Source of the DNA: Stutzerimonas stutzeri
GTDB lineage: Bacteria > Pseudomonadota > Gammaproteobacteria > Pseudomonadales > Pseudomonadaceae
Direction of reading: 5' to 3'
NCBI RefSeq assembly: GCF_038561965.1
Contig: NZ_CP139348.1
Location: 2,108,001 to 2,172,000 of the forward strand
Length of the DNA stretch: 64,000 bases
Under the pieces are notes generated by a model, which saw only the letters and a list, made by a program, of their open reading frames with translations, had not been told where the DNA came from and did not search any database. Shown in pieces: positions 36,048-45,958 of this stretch. Position numbers and translations under genes: made by a program. The first letter of the stretch is position 1. Each line of letters begins with the position of its first letter.

Positions 36048-36312
36048 TGGCAGGCTTCTCGCAGGCGGCTTGGGCAGCGATTTCGGCTATGGCGGTGGCC
36101 AGCTCGGCGATGCTCGGGTATTCGAAAATCAGCGTCGGTGACAGCCGCAGCCCGAACTGCTCTTCCAGGTTGCCGATCAGTCGAGTGCCGGTCAGCGAAC
36201 CGACACCCAAGGCGCCAAGGGGGGCTTGCAGATCGATGTCCTCGACCGGCAGATCTGCCTCTTTGCAGATGAAGTCGCTGATGTGCGTTTGTAGAGTCTC
36301 GACCAGGGTCAT
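36040..36312 (-). CDS. Stand-alone acyl carrier protein
   Basis: This encodes 90 residues from ATG 36312 (AAGGA upstream; the frame is open further upstream but lacks a better start). The phosphopantetheine serine is in LGALGVGSLTGTRL (GxxS instead of the usual GxDS). Two helices follow (TRLIGNLEEQFGLRL, SIAELATAIAEIAA). Between AT and FAAL genes it is the natural acceptor of the starter acyl group. Confidence 0.8.
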   Translation of the reverse strand: MTLVETLQTHISDFICKEADLPVEDIDLQAPLGALGVGSLTGTRLIGNLEEQFGLRLSPTLIFEYPSIAELATAIAEIAAQAACEKPANV

Positions 36313-38204
36313 GAGCTTTTCCTTGTGGGGGCTTCTGGCGTAGCGGACGTGGGGCAGAGCAATTCGAGCAACTGCGCCGCGGGTAATGGAATGGGCAGGG
36401 TCGGCGCGTGCAGCTGGCGCCACTGATTAAACAGCCATAGCGAGGCGTCGCCCGGCATTTGCGCGTCAAGCAATGCACCCTGGAGACGCACGTGCAGCTC
36501 GCGTCGGACCTCACCATCGGCGGGCGCCGTGGCGCTGATCAGCGGTGCGGAAAATGATGCTACGATGGCTTGCAGGCCGGGCCAGTCATTGCCGCCGGCA
36601 CTCAGGTAAAAGGTCTGCAAGGCCTCGCTCTGCTCACTCACGGCGCGGTCGAGGACGTAGCCGGGAGAGCGACTGGCCAGCTCCGGAAAACGCCAGTCTG
36701 TTAGCAGGCCGTGGTCGAGCCGCCCCAGCCCCGCGAGCTGTCGCTGGCGTCCGACAGGCACCGCGGCCTCGGCGCTGAGTAGAAACACGGCGCCGGGCAT
36801 GACGAAATCAACGCCCAGATCGAACATGGCCCGGGCGCTGGCGGGGGTCCCGATCAGACCGCTGGCGCCAATCAATGGGCGCTGTGTCTGTGGCAGTTGC
36901 TCGCGGCGGGCCAGCGCTTCTAGCAGCAGGGGCAGTTGCCGGTCCGCGGCGATCACCAGGGCATTGGCGCCGGCCAGACTTGCGTCGAGCGCGGCGTCAT
37001 GATCGAGCCGGGCCAGCCAGTGCACCGTCGGCCAGCGCTTGCGCAGGGCCGACCATTGATCCGCCGCCAGGCTGCTGGCGGCAAACTCGATGCAGCGCAC
37101 GCCAAGCTCGGCGACCCACGCCAGCCGCGCGGCGCCGCTCAGGCTGACGCCAAAACGACCGCTTAGTACGGGGTTGTGTTTCAGGCGCTCAAGGGTGCTA
37201 CGCAGCTGTTCGTCGTCCAGCCCTCGGCTGTCGAGCAGACCTATGGCGCCGTGACGTGCCAGTTCGGCGAGCAGCGCTTCGCCGCCGTGCTCGGGGAGCA
37301 GGGCAGCGACCAGTAGCGATCGCGCGCCGCCCTGGGGCTGCTTCGGTATGGCCGGCGGAGCATGCTCGCGAATATCCTTGAGCATGTCGCCGAGAATCGC
37401 CGGCTGACCGACTTCGACGAAGTCCTCGACGCCCTCGGCCAGCAATCGCTCCAGGACCTGCTGCCATTGCACCGGATGGGTCAGGTGCCTGGATAGCGCC
37501 TCGACCAGTTGCTCGCGGCGATGAGGACGGGCGTCGAGATTGGCGATTACCGGGAAGGCCGGCGCGCGAAACTGGCCGCTCAGTTCCTGGAGAAAGGCCC
37601 GGAACGGTGTCTCTGCAGCCTGCATATGAGACGTATGGAAAGGCCCGCTGACCTTGAGCGTCAGGGCGCGAATGCCTTGACTGGCGCAATGCGCCAGCAG
37701 CCGCTCGAGGGCCAGATGGCTGCCGCCGACAATGATCTGTCGCGGGCTGTTGATATTGGCGATAGCCAGACCCAGGTCCGGCAACTCATCAAGCAGTTGC
37801 CGGACTTGGTCATGGTCACGGCCGAGTACCGCCATCAGCCCACCACCCTCGACCTGCGCCATCAACCGCGCCCGCTCGATTACGATGCGCAGGCCCAGAG
37901 CGAAGTCCAGTACACCGGCAGCGGTCAGCGCGGCATACTCGCCGACACTGTGACCGGCCGCCATGCTCGCCGCTTCGCCGTTTTCGCGCGCGGCCAGATA
38001 GCCTAGCCAGGACACCACGTAGATCGCCGGCTGGGTGTAGAGGGTCAGGTTCAACTGCTGCTCCGGATCCTCCAGGCACAAACGTTCAATGGAATAGCCA
38101 AGGATCCTGTCGGCCTCGGCGACCTGTTCGGGAAAGCGCGCAAACAACGCCGCGCCCATGCCCTTGCGCTGGCTGCCCTGGCCCTGAAACAACCAGGCCT
38201 TCAT
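36309..38204 (-). CDS. Trans-acting acyltransferase with degenerate PfaD-like enoyl reductase tail
   Basis: This encodes about 631 residues from ATG 38204 (ATGA overlap with the KS gene). Residues 1-290 are a FabD-like malonyl acyltransferase: FQGQGSQRKGMGA, MAAGHSVGEYAALTAAGVL (catalytic serine), and GPFHTSHMQ with the catalytic histidine. Residues 310-630 recall the FMN TIM-barrel of trans enoyl reductases (GASGLIGTPASARAMFDLGVDFVMPGAVFLLS), but the usual GGHTD-type active-site segment is missing. It supplies extender units in trans to the AT-less modules. The tail may be inactive. Confidence 0.8.
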   Translation of the reverse strand: MKAWLFQGQGSQRKGMGAALFARFPEQVAEADRILGYSIERLCLEDPEQQLNLTLYTQPAIYVVSWLGYLAARENGEAASMAAGHSVGEYAALTAAGVLDFALGLRIVIERARLMAQVEGGGLMAVLGRDHDQVRQLLDELPDLGLAIANINSPRQIIVGGSHLALERLLAHCASQGIRALTLKVSGPFHTSHMQAAETPFRAFLQELSGQFRAPAFPVIANLDARPHRREQLVEALSRHLTHPVQWQQVLERLLAEGVEDFVEVGQPAILGDMLKDIREHAPPAIPKQPQGGARSLLVAALLPEHGGEALLAELARHGAIGLLDSRGLDDEQLRSTLERLKHNPVLSGRFGVSLSGAARLAWVAELGVRCIEFAASSLAADQWSALRKRWPTVHWLARLDHDAALDASLAGANALVIAADRQLPLLLEALARREQLPQTQRPLIGASGLIGTPASARAMFDLGVDFVMPGAVFLLSAEAAVPVGRQRQLAGLGRLDHGLLTDWRFPELASRSPGYVLDRAVSEQSEALQTFYLSAGGNDWPGLQAIVASFSAPLISATAPADGEVRRELHVRLQGALLDAQMPGDASLWLFNQWRQLHAPTLPIPLPAAQLLELLCPTSATPEAPTRKSS

Positions 38205-40990
38205 GCGCTCACCCGGATGCCGCGCATTTCCAGGCCGTCGAGGCGCAGTGCACAGCGGCCATCGGCATTGCACAGGCTGACAGCGAACAGCGCGCCCTGG
38301 CGAACCATGTCCAGATGCCGCGCGCCCGGTAGCGCTGCGGGATCGAGGAGAAGCTGGCGAATGCGCCAGGGCAGACTGGTGCCGGTCGCCGGATCGAGCA
38401 GCGCCTGGGCGGCGCTGAAGCTGCTCAACAGCGCGGCCCAGAACGGCAGATCCTCAACGCCCTGGCACGCCAGAGCCAGGCTGGCGTGCAGGCCGTCCGG
38501 GGTGCTGCGCACCCCTTGCAGGCCGCGCCCGCTCACGCTGTAGCGCAGGCCCTGATCGGCCAGGCCGGTATAAAACGCCTTGGCCGACAGCGTGATTGCG
38601 CCGATCTCGGCTTGCAGGGCCTGCGGCGACTGGCTGAGCGCGGCACTTTCAATCTGCAGCAGCACCTGCTCGCCCAGGCTGGCCTGCCAGTGCCGGCCGG
38701 CCTGGGTAAACCGCATGGCTTCGCCGGTTGTCAGCGTCTGCGGCGGGCCGAAGCGCATATCCAGCCAGCTCAGTACGGCGTTCGGCTGTTGACGCAACGC
38801 CTGACCAATCAACCCGGCCAGCGCCATGGGCGAGCCGGGCAAGGCCGCGCCGGGTTCCCAGCACGCCAGCCAGGCCTGGGCTGGCGCAGGCGCGGCGCGG
38901 CTGGCGGCCGCCACGCCAGCCGCCGGGGTATACCAGACGCGCTCCAGGCGCCATGGATAGGCCGGCAGCGGAATCTTGCCAGGGCGCGGTTCGTCGCCAT
39001 ACAGACTCGACCAGCTCGGGCTGGGAACCTTGCTGCCGGCCCAGTGCACGGCCCACTGCGCCAGGTGTTCGGCGTCGGCCCGCTGCGGGTTGCTGGCCGG
39101 CGCGGCGACGGCTTGCCCGGCGCCGCTGCAGAACAGCGACTGGGTACTGTCGAGGCACGGGTCAAGATAGTCGCGCAGGCCGTCGAACAACTTTTCGCGA
39201 CTGTCTGCCACAAAGGCCAGTCGCTGGGCCATGGCGGCGCGCCCTTCCAGCAGGCTGCGGGCAATGGCGGCGAGGCTGGCAGCGGCCAGTTGGCTGGCCG
39301 GCAGGGCGCCGAAACTCTCCAGGCGTGGTTCGGCCGGCGCGTCCAGCCGCGCTGCGGCGACCAGCCGCTCGACCACTTCTTCCAGGCTGAGCGCGCCCCG
39401 CCAGGCGTCGATCGGCGCGTCCAGATGCTCGGCCGCCAGGGCCTGCTCCAGGCAACCGACAAAATAATCGGCATCGACGTTCAGGTCGGCCAGTCGGGTG
39501 GGCTCGGCGTCCAGGCCGAGCAGATCGCGCAATCGCTCCAGCAGCGCCTGACGCAAGGGCGCCGCGCGGCTCGGTGCCGGTTCGCCAAAGGCTTCGAGCA
39601 ATTGCCGGGCGCGGGCGCGCAGGCCGCCTTCATCCCTGGCCGAAAGCAGAATCAAATAAGGCTGCCGGACAGGCGCAGGCGCGGTTTCCGGCGCCGTATC
39701 GGCGGCCTGCAGCACCACATGGGCATTGACCCCGCCAAAGCCGAAGGCGCTGACGCCGGCCAGCAGCGGTTCTCCGGGACTGACCGTCAGCGGTGCGCTG
39801 CCGGTGGGCAGATAGAAGGGGCTGCCCTCCAGGTTGATCTGCGGGTTGAGGCTGGCATGGTGCAGATTGCCGACCCGTTGCCGGTGTTGCAGACACAGCA
39901 GGCTCTTGATCACCGAGGCAATCCCGGCGGCGGCCTCCAGATGGCCAATCTGGCTTTTCAGCGCGCCCAGGGCGATGGGCGCGCCGCTGCCCACGGGCAG
40001 CGCCTTTTTCAAGGCATTGATTTCAACCGGATCACCCAGGGGGGTGCCGGTGCCATGGGTTTCAATCAGGCACGCCTGGCGCGGCGAATAGCCGGAGTGC
40101 TGCCAGGCACGTTCGATCACTTCGCTCTGTGCTTTGGGGTTGGGTGCGGTAAAGCTGTGGGCGCGCCCGCCGTGGTTCTGCGCACTGGCGCAGACCTGGC
40201 CATAAATGAAATCACCATTGGCGCGGGCCACTTCCAGCGGCGCGAGCACCAGGGCGGCGACGCCTTCGCCGCGCACATACCCATCGGCGCTGGCGGCGAA
40301 GGTCTGACAGTGCCCGGCATGACTGAGCATGCCTGCCTTGGCGAAGGCGATAAACAGCTCCGGACCGAGAAGCAGATTGACTCCACCGGCTATTGCAAGG
40401 TCACACTCGTCGGCTTGCAAAGCTTGGCTGGCACGGTGCACGGCCACCAGCGAACTTGAGCATGCGGTGTCGATGCTCTCGCTGGGACCGTGCAGGTCAA
40501 GGCAGTACGATACCCGGTTGGCTATGGCTGTCAGGGCAATGCCAGTGCCACGCCAGGGATCGATGGGCACCGCATCGCGCCGCAGCAGCGTCGGGTAATC
40601 GGCATGACCGACTCCGACAAAAACCCCGACCCGACGTTCGGTCAATTGCGTGGGGTCATAGCCGGCGTCTTCCAAGGCGGCCCAGGCGGCTTGCAGAAAC
40701 AGCCGTTGCTGCGGGTCCATGCTCTGTGCTTCGCGGGGCAGGATGCCGAAGAAGCGCCCGTCGAAGCAGTCGACATTCTCGATGAACCCGCCGCGCTGGC
40801 AGTAGCTGGTGTCTTCGCCGGCGTTCAGCTCGCTGTCGTAGTCGCGCCAGTTCCAGCGCTCGGCAGGCACCTGGCCGACCGCATCGCGACCGTCGCGCAG
40901 CAGGCACCAGAATGCATGCAGATCGGCAGCGCCGGGAAAGCGTCCGGACATGCCGACCACTGCCAGCGGTTCGGCATTCAGAGTTGGCAT
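38201..40990 (-). CDS. AT-less ketosynthase module with C-terminal dehydratase-like region
   Basis: This encodes 929 residues. Residues 7-435 form a complete ketosynthase: DTACSSSLVAVH (cysteine near 177), ETHGTGTPLGDPVE and SQIGHLEAAAGIAS (both histidines), ending GFGGVNAHVVL. A linker of about 220 residues follows with PLPAYPWRLERVWY. The last 200 residues (FYTGLADQGLRYSVSGRGLQGV and on) look like half of a PKS dehydratase hot-dog, but there is no HxxxGxxxxP motif, so dehydration is doubtful. There is no AT, KR or ACP; carriers must come from other proteins. The start overlaps the flavin monooxygenase stop. Confidence 0.85.
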   Translation of the reverse strand: MPTLNAEPLAVVGMSGRFPGAADLHAFWCLLRDGRDAVGQVPAERWNWRDYDSELNAGEDTSYCQRGGFIENVDCFDGRFFGILPREAQSMDPQQRLFLQAAWAALEDAGYDPTQLTERRVGVFVGVGHADYPTLLRRDAVPIDPWRGTGIALTAIANRVSYCLDLHGPSESIDTACSSSLVAVHRASQALQADECDLAIAGGVNLLLGPELFIAFAKAGMLSHAGHCQTFAASADGYVRGEGVAALVLAPLEVARANGDFIYGQVCASAQNHGGRAHSFTAPNPKAQSEVIERAWQHSGYSPRQACLIETHGTGTPLGDPVEINALKKALPVGSGAPIALGALKSQIGHLEAAAGIASVIKSLLCLQHRQRVGNLHHASLNPQINLEGSPFYLPTGSAPLTVSPGEPLLAGVSAFGFGGVNAHVVLQAADTAPETAPAPVRQPYLILLSARDEGGLRARARQLLEAFGEPAPSRAAPLRQALLERLRDLLGLDAEPTRLADLNVDADYFVGCLEQALAAEHLDAPIDAWRGALSLEEVVERLVAAARLDAPAEPRLESFGALPASQLAAASLAAIARSLLEGRAAMAQRLAFVADSREKLFDGLRDYLDPCLDSTQSLFCSGAGQAVAAPASNPQRADAEHLAQWAVHWAGSKVPSPSWSSLYGDEPRPGKIPLPAYPWRLERVWYTPAAGVAAASRAAPAPAQAWLACWEPGAALPGSPMALAGLIGQALRQQPNAVLSWLDMRFGPPQTLTTGEAMRFTQAGRHWQASLGEQVLLQIESAALSQSPQALQAEIGAITLSAKAFYTGLADQGLRYSVSGRGLQGVRSTPDGLHASLALACQGVEDLPFWAALLSSFSAAQALLDPATGTSLPWRIRQLLLDPAALPGARHLDMVRQGALFAVSLCNADGRCALRLDGLEMRGIRVSA

Positions 40991-42408
40991 GCGCTGCGCT
41001 CCAGTGGACCATCCGTCTGTGCCCGGGCGCGCTGGCGACCCTGGCGCAGTTCCTTAGCTAGGTAGTGCATGTAGGTTGGGCCGTGCATTTCGTAGTTGTT
41101 GCGCGGGGTGGCCAGAAACTCGCGCTCAATGACCTTGCGCTCTGCTGCGATATGCGCGCGCTCGCGGGCGGCCGAGGGACGCTGGTAGTCGCCAGCAAAG
41201 TAGTCGGCGGCCAGCTCGGCCTGGCGCTCCATCATGTCGAGAAAGCCCCAGGTCACCGCCTGGAATAGGCCAATAAAGGCCAGGTTCGGTACATCGGGAA
41301 GGAAAATCCGCTGGAACAACGGAATGCGGTTTTCTTTTACCTGCAACAGGTCCGGCGGCAGAAACGGAAAGTCGGTGTGGTAGCCGGTGGCGTAGATCAC
41401 CGCATCCACCTCCAGCCGACTGCCGTCGACAAAGTGCACGGTATTGCCCTCGATACGCTGTACCTGCGGCACCACCTTGAGCTTGCCATCGCCGACCCGG
41501 TTGCCGAAATTTTCCGACAGGGTCGGCAGGCTCGACATCATCAGGTGGTCGGGCTTGGGCATGCCCAGTTGCTTGCGCTTGGCAATCAGCAGCTTGTACA
41601 GGCCCGTGAACATCAGCCCGCTCAGCGGATAGGGCAGGATCTTCCTCACCCACCAGTCGTTCAGATGCCCCATGACCTTGTCGATGCGAAACCCGAACAG
41701 GTAATGCGGCAGCACATATACTCCGCGGCGCAGGGAAAGATAGGTCATGCGTGCGTCATGGCTGACATCCACCGCGATCTGCGCGCCGCTGTTGCCGACA
41801 CCGACCACCATCACCCGCTTGTCCTGATAGGAATGGCGGTAGCGGTACTGCTGGGAGTGAATGCTGTCGATCCCGGCCGTGGCGGCGTAGTCCGGCAGGT
41901 TCGGGGTGTTGTGATGGCCGTTGGCGACCACCAGGGCGTCGTAATGGCGGACTTCGCCGGAAGCCAGGGTGACCCGCCAGACGCCGTCCGGAAGCCGTTC
42001 GGTGTGCCGCACCGGGCAGTCCAGATGGATCGAGTCGCGCAGCTCGAAGTGCTCGACAAAGCTTTCCAGGTAAGCGTGCACCTGGCGGTGCGAGGGAAAG
42101 TCCGGATAGTGCTGCGGCATCGGGAAGTCGCTGAACTGATACAGGCCCTTGGGCGTGTTCATGTTCATGCTGTGCCATACCGAAGTGTGCTGGCCCGTAT
42201 CGTCGAAGGCCCAGATCCCGCCGATGCGGTCACGCTTGTCGAAGCAATCAAACTCGATGCCCTTGCGCTTCAACGCACGGGCCATGCACAGGCCACCGAC
42301 GCCGGCGCCGATGATGCAGACCATCGGGCCACGGCCCTGCAGCGGACGAATGCTGGCCACGCCCGGTTCGGCGAGGTGCGACGGGTTGAGGCGAGTGTGC
42401 TCGGTCAC
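40978..42408 (-). CDS. Flavin-dependent monooxygenase (FMO family), first of two
   Basis: This encodes 476 residues with a GTG start overlapping the stop of the upstream gene (GTGA), and AAGGA 8 bases before. FAD motif VCIIGAGVGGLCMARALK near residue 32 and NADPH motif VMVVGVGNSGAQIAVDVS near 198 define an FMO/Baeyer-Villiger-like class B monooxygenase. The middle segment GIDSIHSQQYRY sits where FMOs have FxGxxxHxxxY. VDAVIYATGYHTDFPFL is the usual ATG motif. It probably oxidises the carrier-bound or released polyketide. Confidence 0.8.
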   Translation of the reverse strand: MTEHTRLNPSHLAEPGVASIRPLQGRGPMVCIIGAGVGGLCMARALKRKGIEFDCFDKRDRIGGIWAFDDTGQHTSVWHSMNMNTPKGLYQFSDFPMPQHYPDFPSHRQVHAYLESFVEHFELRDSIHLDCPVRHTERLPDGVWRVTLASGEVRHYDALVVANGHHNTPNLPDYAATAGIDSIHSQQYRYRHSYQDKRVMVVGVGNSGAQIAVDVSHDARMTYLSLRRGVYVLPHYLFGFRIDKVMGHLNDWWVRKILPYPLSGLMFTGLYKLLIAKRKQLGMPKPDHLMMSSLPTLSENFGNRVGDGKLKVVPQVQRIEGNTVHFVDGSRLEVDAVIYATGYHTDFPFLPPDLLQVKENRIPLFQRIFLPDVPNLAFIGLFQAVTWGFLDMMERQAELAADYFAGDYQRPSAARERAHIAAERKVIEREFLATPRNNYEMHGPTYMHYLAKELRQGRQRARAQTDGPLERSACQL

Positions 42409-45400
42409 AGGTTCAGTCCTTTTTTTTTAGCCTGGGTCAGGCTGGCCAGAAAGTCGGCGGTGCGGGTATCGCCCAGACGCAGGTTGTGCTCGGCGCAGTC
42501 CTGCAGAACGCCGTCGATGCCACGGGCCAGAGCCCGGCGCAGGTTGGCGATGATCAGATCGATGGCCTCGCGGTCGATGTTCAGCGGCGGCAGGTAGCGC
42601 AGGCAGTTGTTGTAGATCGGGCAGACCGCGGCGGCGACGCCGCCTTCGGGATCGCGCAGCAGGCTGCCCCAGAGCAGGTAGCCGAAGCTGCGCTCGACAA
42701 ACGTCGGGGTGCCGGCCAGATCCAGTTCGACAGTCAGCAACAGGCCCTCGCCGCGCACTTCTCGGATCAGCGGGAAGTCGCGCTGTACTTCCTGCAGGCG
42801 CTGCTTGAAATAGCCACCCTGGCTGCGCACCTGTTCCAGCGCGGCATCGCGTTCCAGGGCCTGCAGGCAGTTGAGGGCGATATGCGCGCTCAACTGGGCA
42901 ATGCCGCGTTCCTGCAGATCGCCCAGGCGCTCGGGCTGGCGCTGCGCCGCCCGTTGCGCCAGGGCATCGTGGTGGAGCACCACGCCCATGGGCAGCAGGC
43001 TGTCGCACAGCGCGCTGCCGAGGGCGATGATATCCGGCCTTGGCACCTGCGCCTGGCTATGCAAAAACCTGCCGCTGACCAGATTGGTCTGGGTTTCATC
43101 AATGCCCACCAGATAGCCGCCCGCCTCGCGATGGCGTTCGATCAGGGCGATCAGCTCAGGCGGAATCGGCCGCGAGGCGTTGGCATCGACCTGGATCGTC
43201 TCGAACCAGACCATGGCGATCTCGCCGCCAAGCAGATGCGCCTGTAACTGCGCCTCGGCATCGCTGGCCGTCGGGTCGACAAACACCGTGTGGGCGTGCA
43301 GCGGCTCGAAGGGCTGGCGGAAGATGTCGAACTCCTCGTTGCGCGAGGCTGCCGCACTGAGCATGGAAAAACCCAGTCCACCGCTGAAGCACAGCAACTT
43401 GCGACGCTCACCGCGGGCGGCCAGCAGGCCAAGGGTCAGTGCCGCCTCCACGGCGGTGACATTGCTCGACGCCGGCAGCGCCAGCGGCAGGCCGGTCGTT
43501 CCCGCCAGCAGATTTTGCAGTTCGCTCCAGTAGTCGCGGCTGGCGTCATGCTGGAGAGCGACCTGTTCGATCACATCCGCAGGGTTCAGGCCGCGCGGGC
43601 AGGTGCCGACATTGACGAAGCAGTCGATGATTTCCCGCGAGGGCTGGCCATCCTCCACCAGCCGCGAACGCACACCGCGGGCTTCGTGGAAGCGCCCGTG
43701 AAAGCCATGCATGCGGGCGATCTTCGCGTAGCCGCTGTTGCCGTAGCGCAGATGCGCCTGATAGGTCGCCTCGCTGCTGGCGGCGATGCGTCGCAACTGA
43801 CGCTGCTCATCGGTGCCAAGGCCTGCGGCGAAATGCTCCATCAGGTGCTCGACGGCCAGCCTGAAGGGCAGGCCGAAATTGCTCATCACATGGCGCACAT
43901 AGCTTTCATTGGGGGTCATCAGCCAGGGATTCTTCACCCGACCATGCACCAGGCAGGCGCCCAGCGGCGTTTGGAAACCGCCCAGGCCTTCACCGAAGAC
44001 GATCAGGTCGGGGCTTTCGCGAAGCTCCAGCAAGGGCCAAGCCCCGGGTTGCCGACAATGCTCGACGACAATGCTGAGAATGCCGCTGCCGGCCAGTCCG
44101 CTGATGCAGGCATCGAAGGCTGCGGGCGTGGCATCACGGGCCTCGATACAGGCCACCGCCGCCAGTTGCTCGGGACCACTGCCGGCCAGATACGCACGGG
44201 CCTCGGCCAGGCTGGCGACCACCTGTACGCCGGGCACCAAGGCGCTGGCGTCCTTGCATTGCAAGGGGTCGAAATAACGCGCCCAGTAACCGCTGGCGTC
44301 GATCAGCAGCAGCCTGCCCTCGCCACCGGGCGTGCGATTGCGCGCATGATGGCGGGCCAGGCGCAGCGCCGCGTCGAGGGATTCCTCCAGGGAAGTCATG
44401 AAGTAACTGCGGTACTCCCCCGGCTCGTGCTTGCCGCGCCGGCTCACATGGTTGAGCAGCAGTGCGGTTTGCGCCGCCGGGGCGGACAGGATGGCGCAGT
44501 GGCCCTGCTCGCCCTGGCGAACATAGTCTTCGAGGGTTTCCAGCGTCTGTGCGGTGGCCGGCTGGAACACTCGCGGACGCGCGCGAGGCGGACTGTCGGG
44601 GCTTGGCAGACTCTGCAGAAATTCCAGCAGCAATTCGTTATAGCGCTGGTGGTGAGTGAAGCCGAGCAGATGCCCGGCACCCGCCACTTCGATCAATTCG
44701 GCGTGGGGCACCGCCGCAGCGATCAGCGCCGAATAGGCCGGCGGCTGATAGGCGTCCTCACTGCCGCAGATGATCCGGCAGGGGCACTGCACGCGGGCCA
44801 GGAGCGGGCGCAGGTCGAAGTCGCCGATGACCTGCTGGTAGGCCGGCAGGGCTGCCATGTTCCAGCCGCGATTGAGGGTCATGAAACGCGGGCTTTTCTG
44901 CAGCTCGCCCATCAACACCGGGAAGTTCGAGGCCCCTTCGCTGAATGGCGAGCTGACGCTGAGGCACAGCCCCGCGCAGCGCTCTGGGTGCGCCAGGGCA
45001 AAGGCCTGCGCCAGCACGCCGCCAAAGGAATAGCCGATCACCGGCAGCGCCTGGCGGATGCCCAACTCGTCGAGCAGCGCGGCGGTATCGGCCACCAGAT
45101 GCCCGATATCGAAGGTTTGCGGCAGTTCGGCCTCACCGCAACCGGGCAGGTGGAACATGATCAGCCGATGCTCCTGGCCCAGGGCCTGCATTTGCAGGCG
45201 CCACATCACGTCGTACTGCATCACCAGCCCGCCCAGCAACAGCACGGGCGTGCCGCTGCCATAGGTGGCGCACTCCAGGCGCGAACGATCAGGGCGCTGG
45301 ATCTGTATCCGGCTGGCCAGGCGGCAGATCGCCAGCTGCTCGTCGAGCAGGGCCTGGGGAGGTTCCTCGACGCCGATATCCGGCGTGGCGGGCACTGGCC

Positions 45401-45932
45401 TGGGCGCCGCGTGTTCATGGCGCTGCCACAGGGCTTCGATGCTCAGGGCGGTGCCGGAGCTGGGCGCTTTCGGCGTAGGCGTGGACGTGGACGTGGGCAG
45501 CGTGGGCGCGACGATGGCAAGCGGCGTGGGCGGCGTGACCACCGCAGCCGGAGCGGGTTCGCTGTCGCCATAGTGCGCCAGCAACGGCGTCTTGTGATTG
45601 GCCAGCAGATAGCCGCAAAAGCTCTGCAGGTCCTGGAACTCGAAAAATACCGTAGGCGGAACGCTGATGCCGAAGCGTTTGCTGAACAGCGTGCCGATCT
45701 CGGTAGAGGCGATGGAGTCGAGCCCGTAGTCCATCAGCGCGCGTGTCGGCGAGAAGTCCTCGGGGTCGATCTTCAGCACGTCCAGCAGCAACTGGCGCAG
45801 ATCGGCAAGCAGACGCGGCTCCAGCGCCGGCGCAGGCGAGTTCAGGCTGTCCAGCAATTGCAGGGCCTGACTGGCGCTCAGCGCGCTGGCGCCCGCGTCG
45901 CCGGCAAAGGGCAGGCGAGTGGATTGATTCAT
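42405..45932 (-). CDS. ACP-hydrolase-aminotransferase-like fusion
   Basis: This encodes about 1175 residues from ATG 45932 (GAGG 7 bases upstream). It starts with an ACP (YGLDSIASTEIG, serine about 73) and a proline/threonine-rich linker. An alpha/beta-hydrolase follows, about 225-490 (LLLGGLVMQYDVMW, VIGYSFGGVLAQAF with serine near 302, GAGHLLGFTHH). Last, about 550-1130, is a class III aminotransferase-like region. That region keeps the aspartate in YLVGIDETQTN but reads DIIALGSALCDSL where the PLP lysine should be, so it may not be a working transaminase. The hydrolase could release or cyclise the chain. It overlaps the next gene by GTGA. Confidence 0.75.
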   Translation of the reverse strand: MNQSTRLPFAGDAGASALSASQALQLLDSLNSPAPALEPRLLADLRQLLLDVLKIDPEDFSPTRALMDYGLDSIASTEIGTLFSKRFGISVPPTVFFEFQDLQSFCGYLLANHKTPLLAHYGDSEPAPAAVVTPPTPLAIVAPTLPTSTSTPTPKAPSSGTALSIEALWQRHEHAAPRPVPATPDIGVEEPPQALLDEQLAICRLASRIQIQRPDRSRLECATYGSGTPVLLLGGLVMQYDVMWRLQMQALGQEHRLIMFHLPGCGEAELPQTFDIGHLVADTAALLDELGIRQALPVIGYSFGGVLAQAFALAHPERCAGLCLSVSSPFSEGASNFPVLMGELQKSPRFMTLNRGWNMAALPAYQQVIGDFDLRPLLARVQCPCRIICGSEDAYQPPAYSALIAAAVPHAELIEVAGAGHLLGFTHHQRYNELLLEFLQSLPSPDSPPRARPRVFQPATAQTLETLEDYVRQGEQGHCAILSAPAAQTALLLNHVSRRGKHEPGEYRSYFMTSLEESLDAALRLARHHARNRTPGGEGRLLLIDASGYWARYFDPLQCKDASALVPGVQVVASLAEARAYLAGSGPEQLAAVACIEARDATPAAFDACISGLAGSGILSIVVEHCRQPGAWPLLELRESPDLIVFGEGLGGFQTPLGACLVHGRVKNPWLMTPNESYVRHVMSNFGLPFRLAVEHLMEHFAAGLGTDEQRQLRRIAASSEATYQAHLRYGNSGYAKIARMHGFHGRFHEARGVRSRLVEDGQPSREIIDCFVNVGTCPRGLNPADVIEQVALQHDASRDYWSELQNLLAGTTGLPLALPASSNVTAVEAALTLGLLAARGERRKLLCFSGGLGFSMLSAAASRNEEFDIFRQPFEPLHAHTVFVDPTASDAEAQLQAHLLGGEIAMVWFETIQVDANASRPIPPELIALIERHREAGGYLVGIDETQTNLVSGRFLHSQAQVPRPDIIALGSALCDSLLPMGVVLHHDALAQRAAQRQPERLGDLQERGIAQLSAHIALNCLQALERDAALEQVRSQGGYFKQRLQEVQRDFPLIREVRGEGLLLTVELDLAGTPTFVERSFGYLLWGSLLRDPEGGVAAAVCPIYNNCLRYLPPLNIDREAIDLIIANLRRALARGIDGVLQDCAEHNLRLGDTRTADFLASLTQAKKKGLNL

Positions 45933-45958
45933 GGTCATGCCTCGCGTGAAGTCGATGG

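Noticed and set aside
42405..45932. Calling the C-terminal domain a functional transaminase
   Set aside because: The PLP lysine position is not lysine in the sequence.
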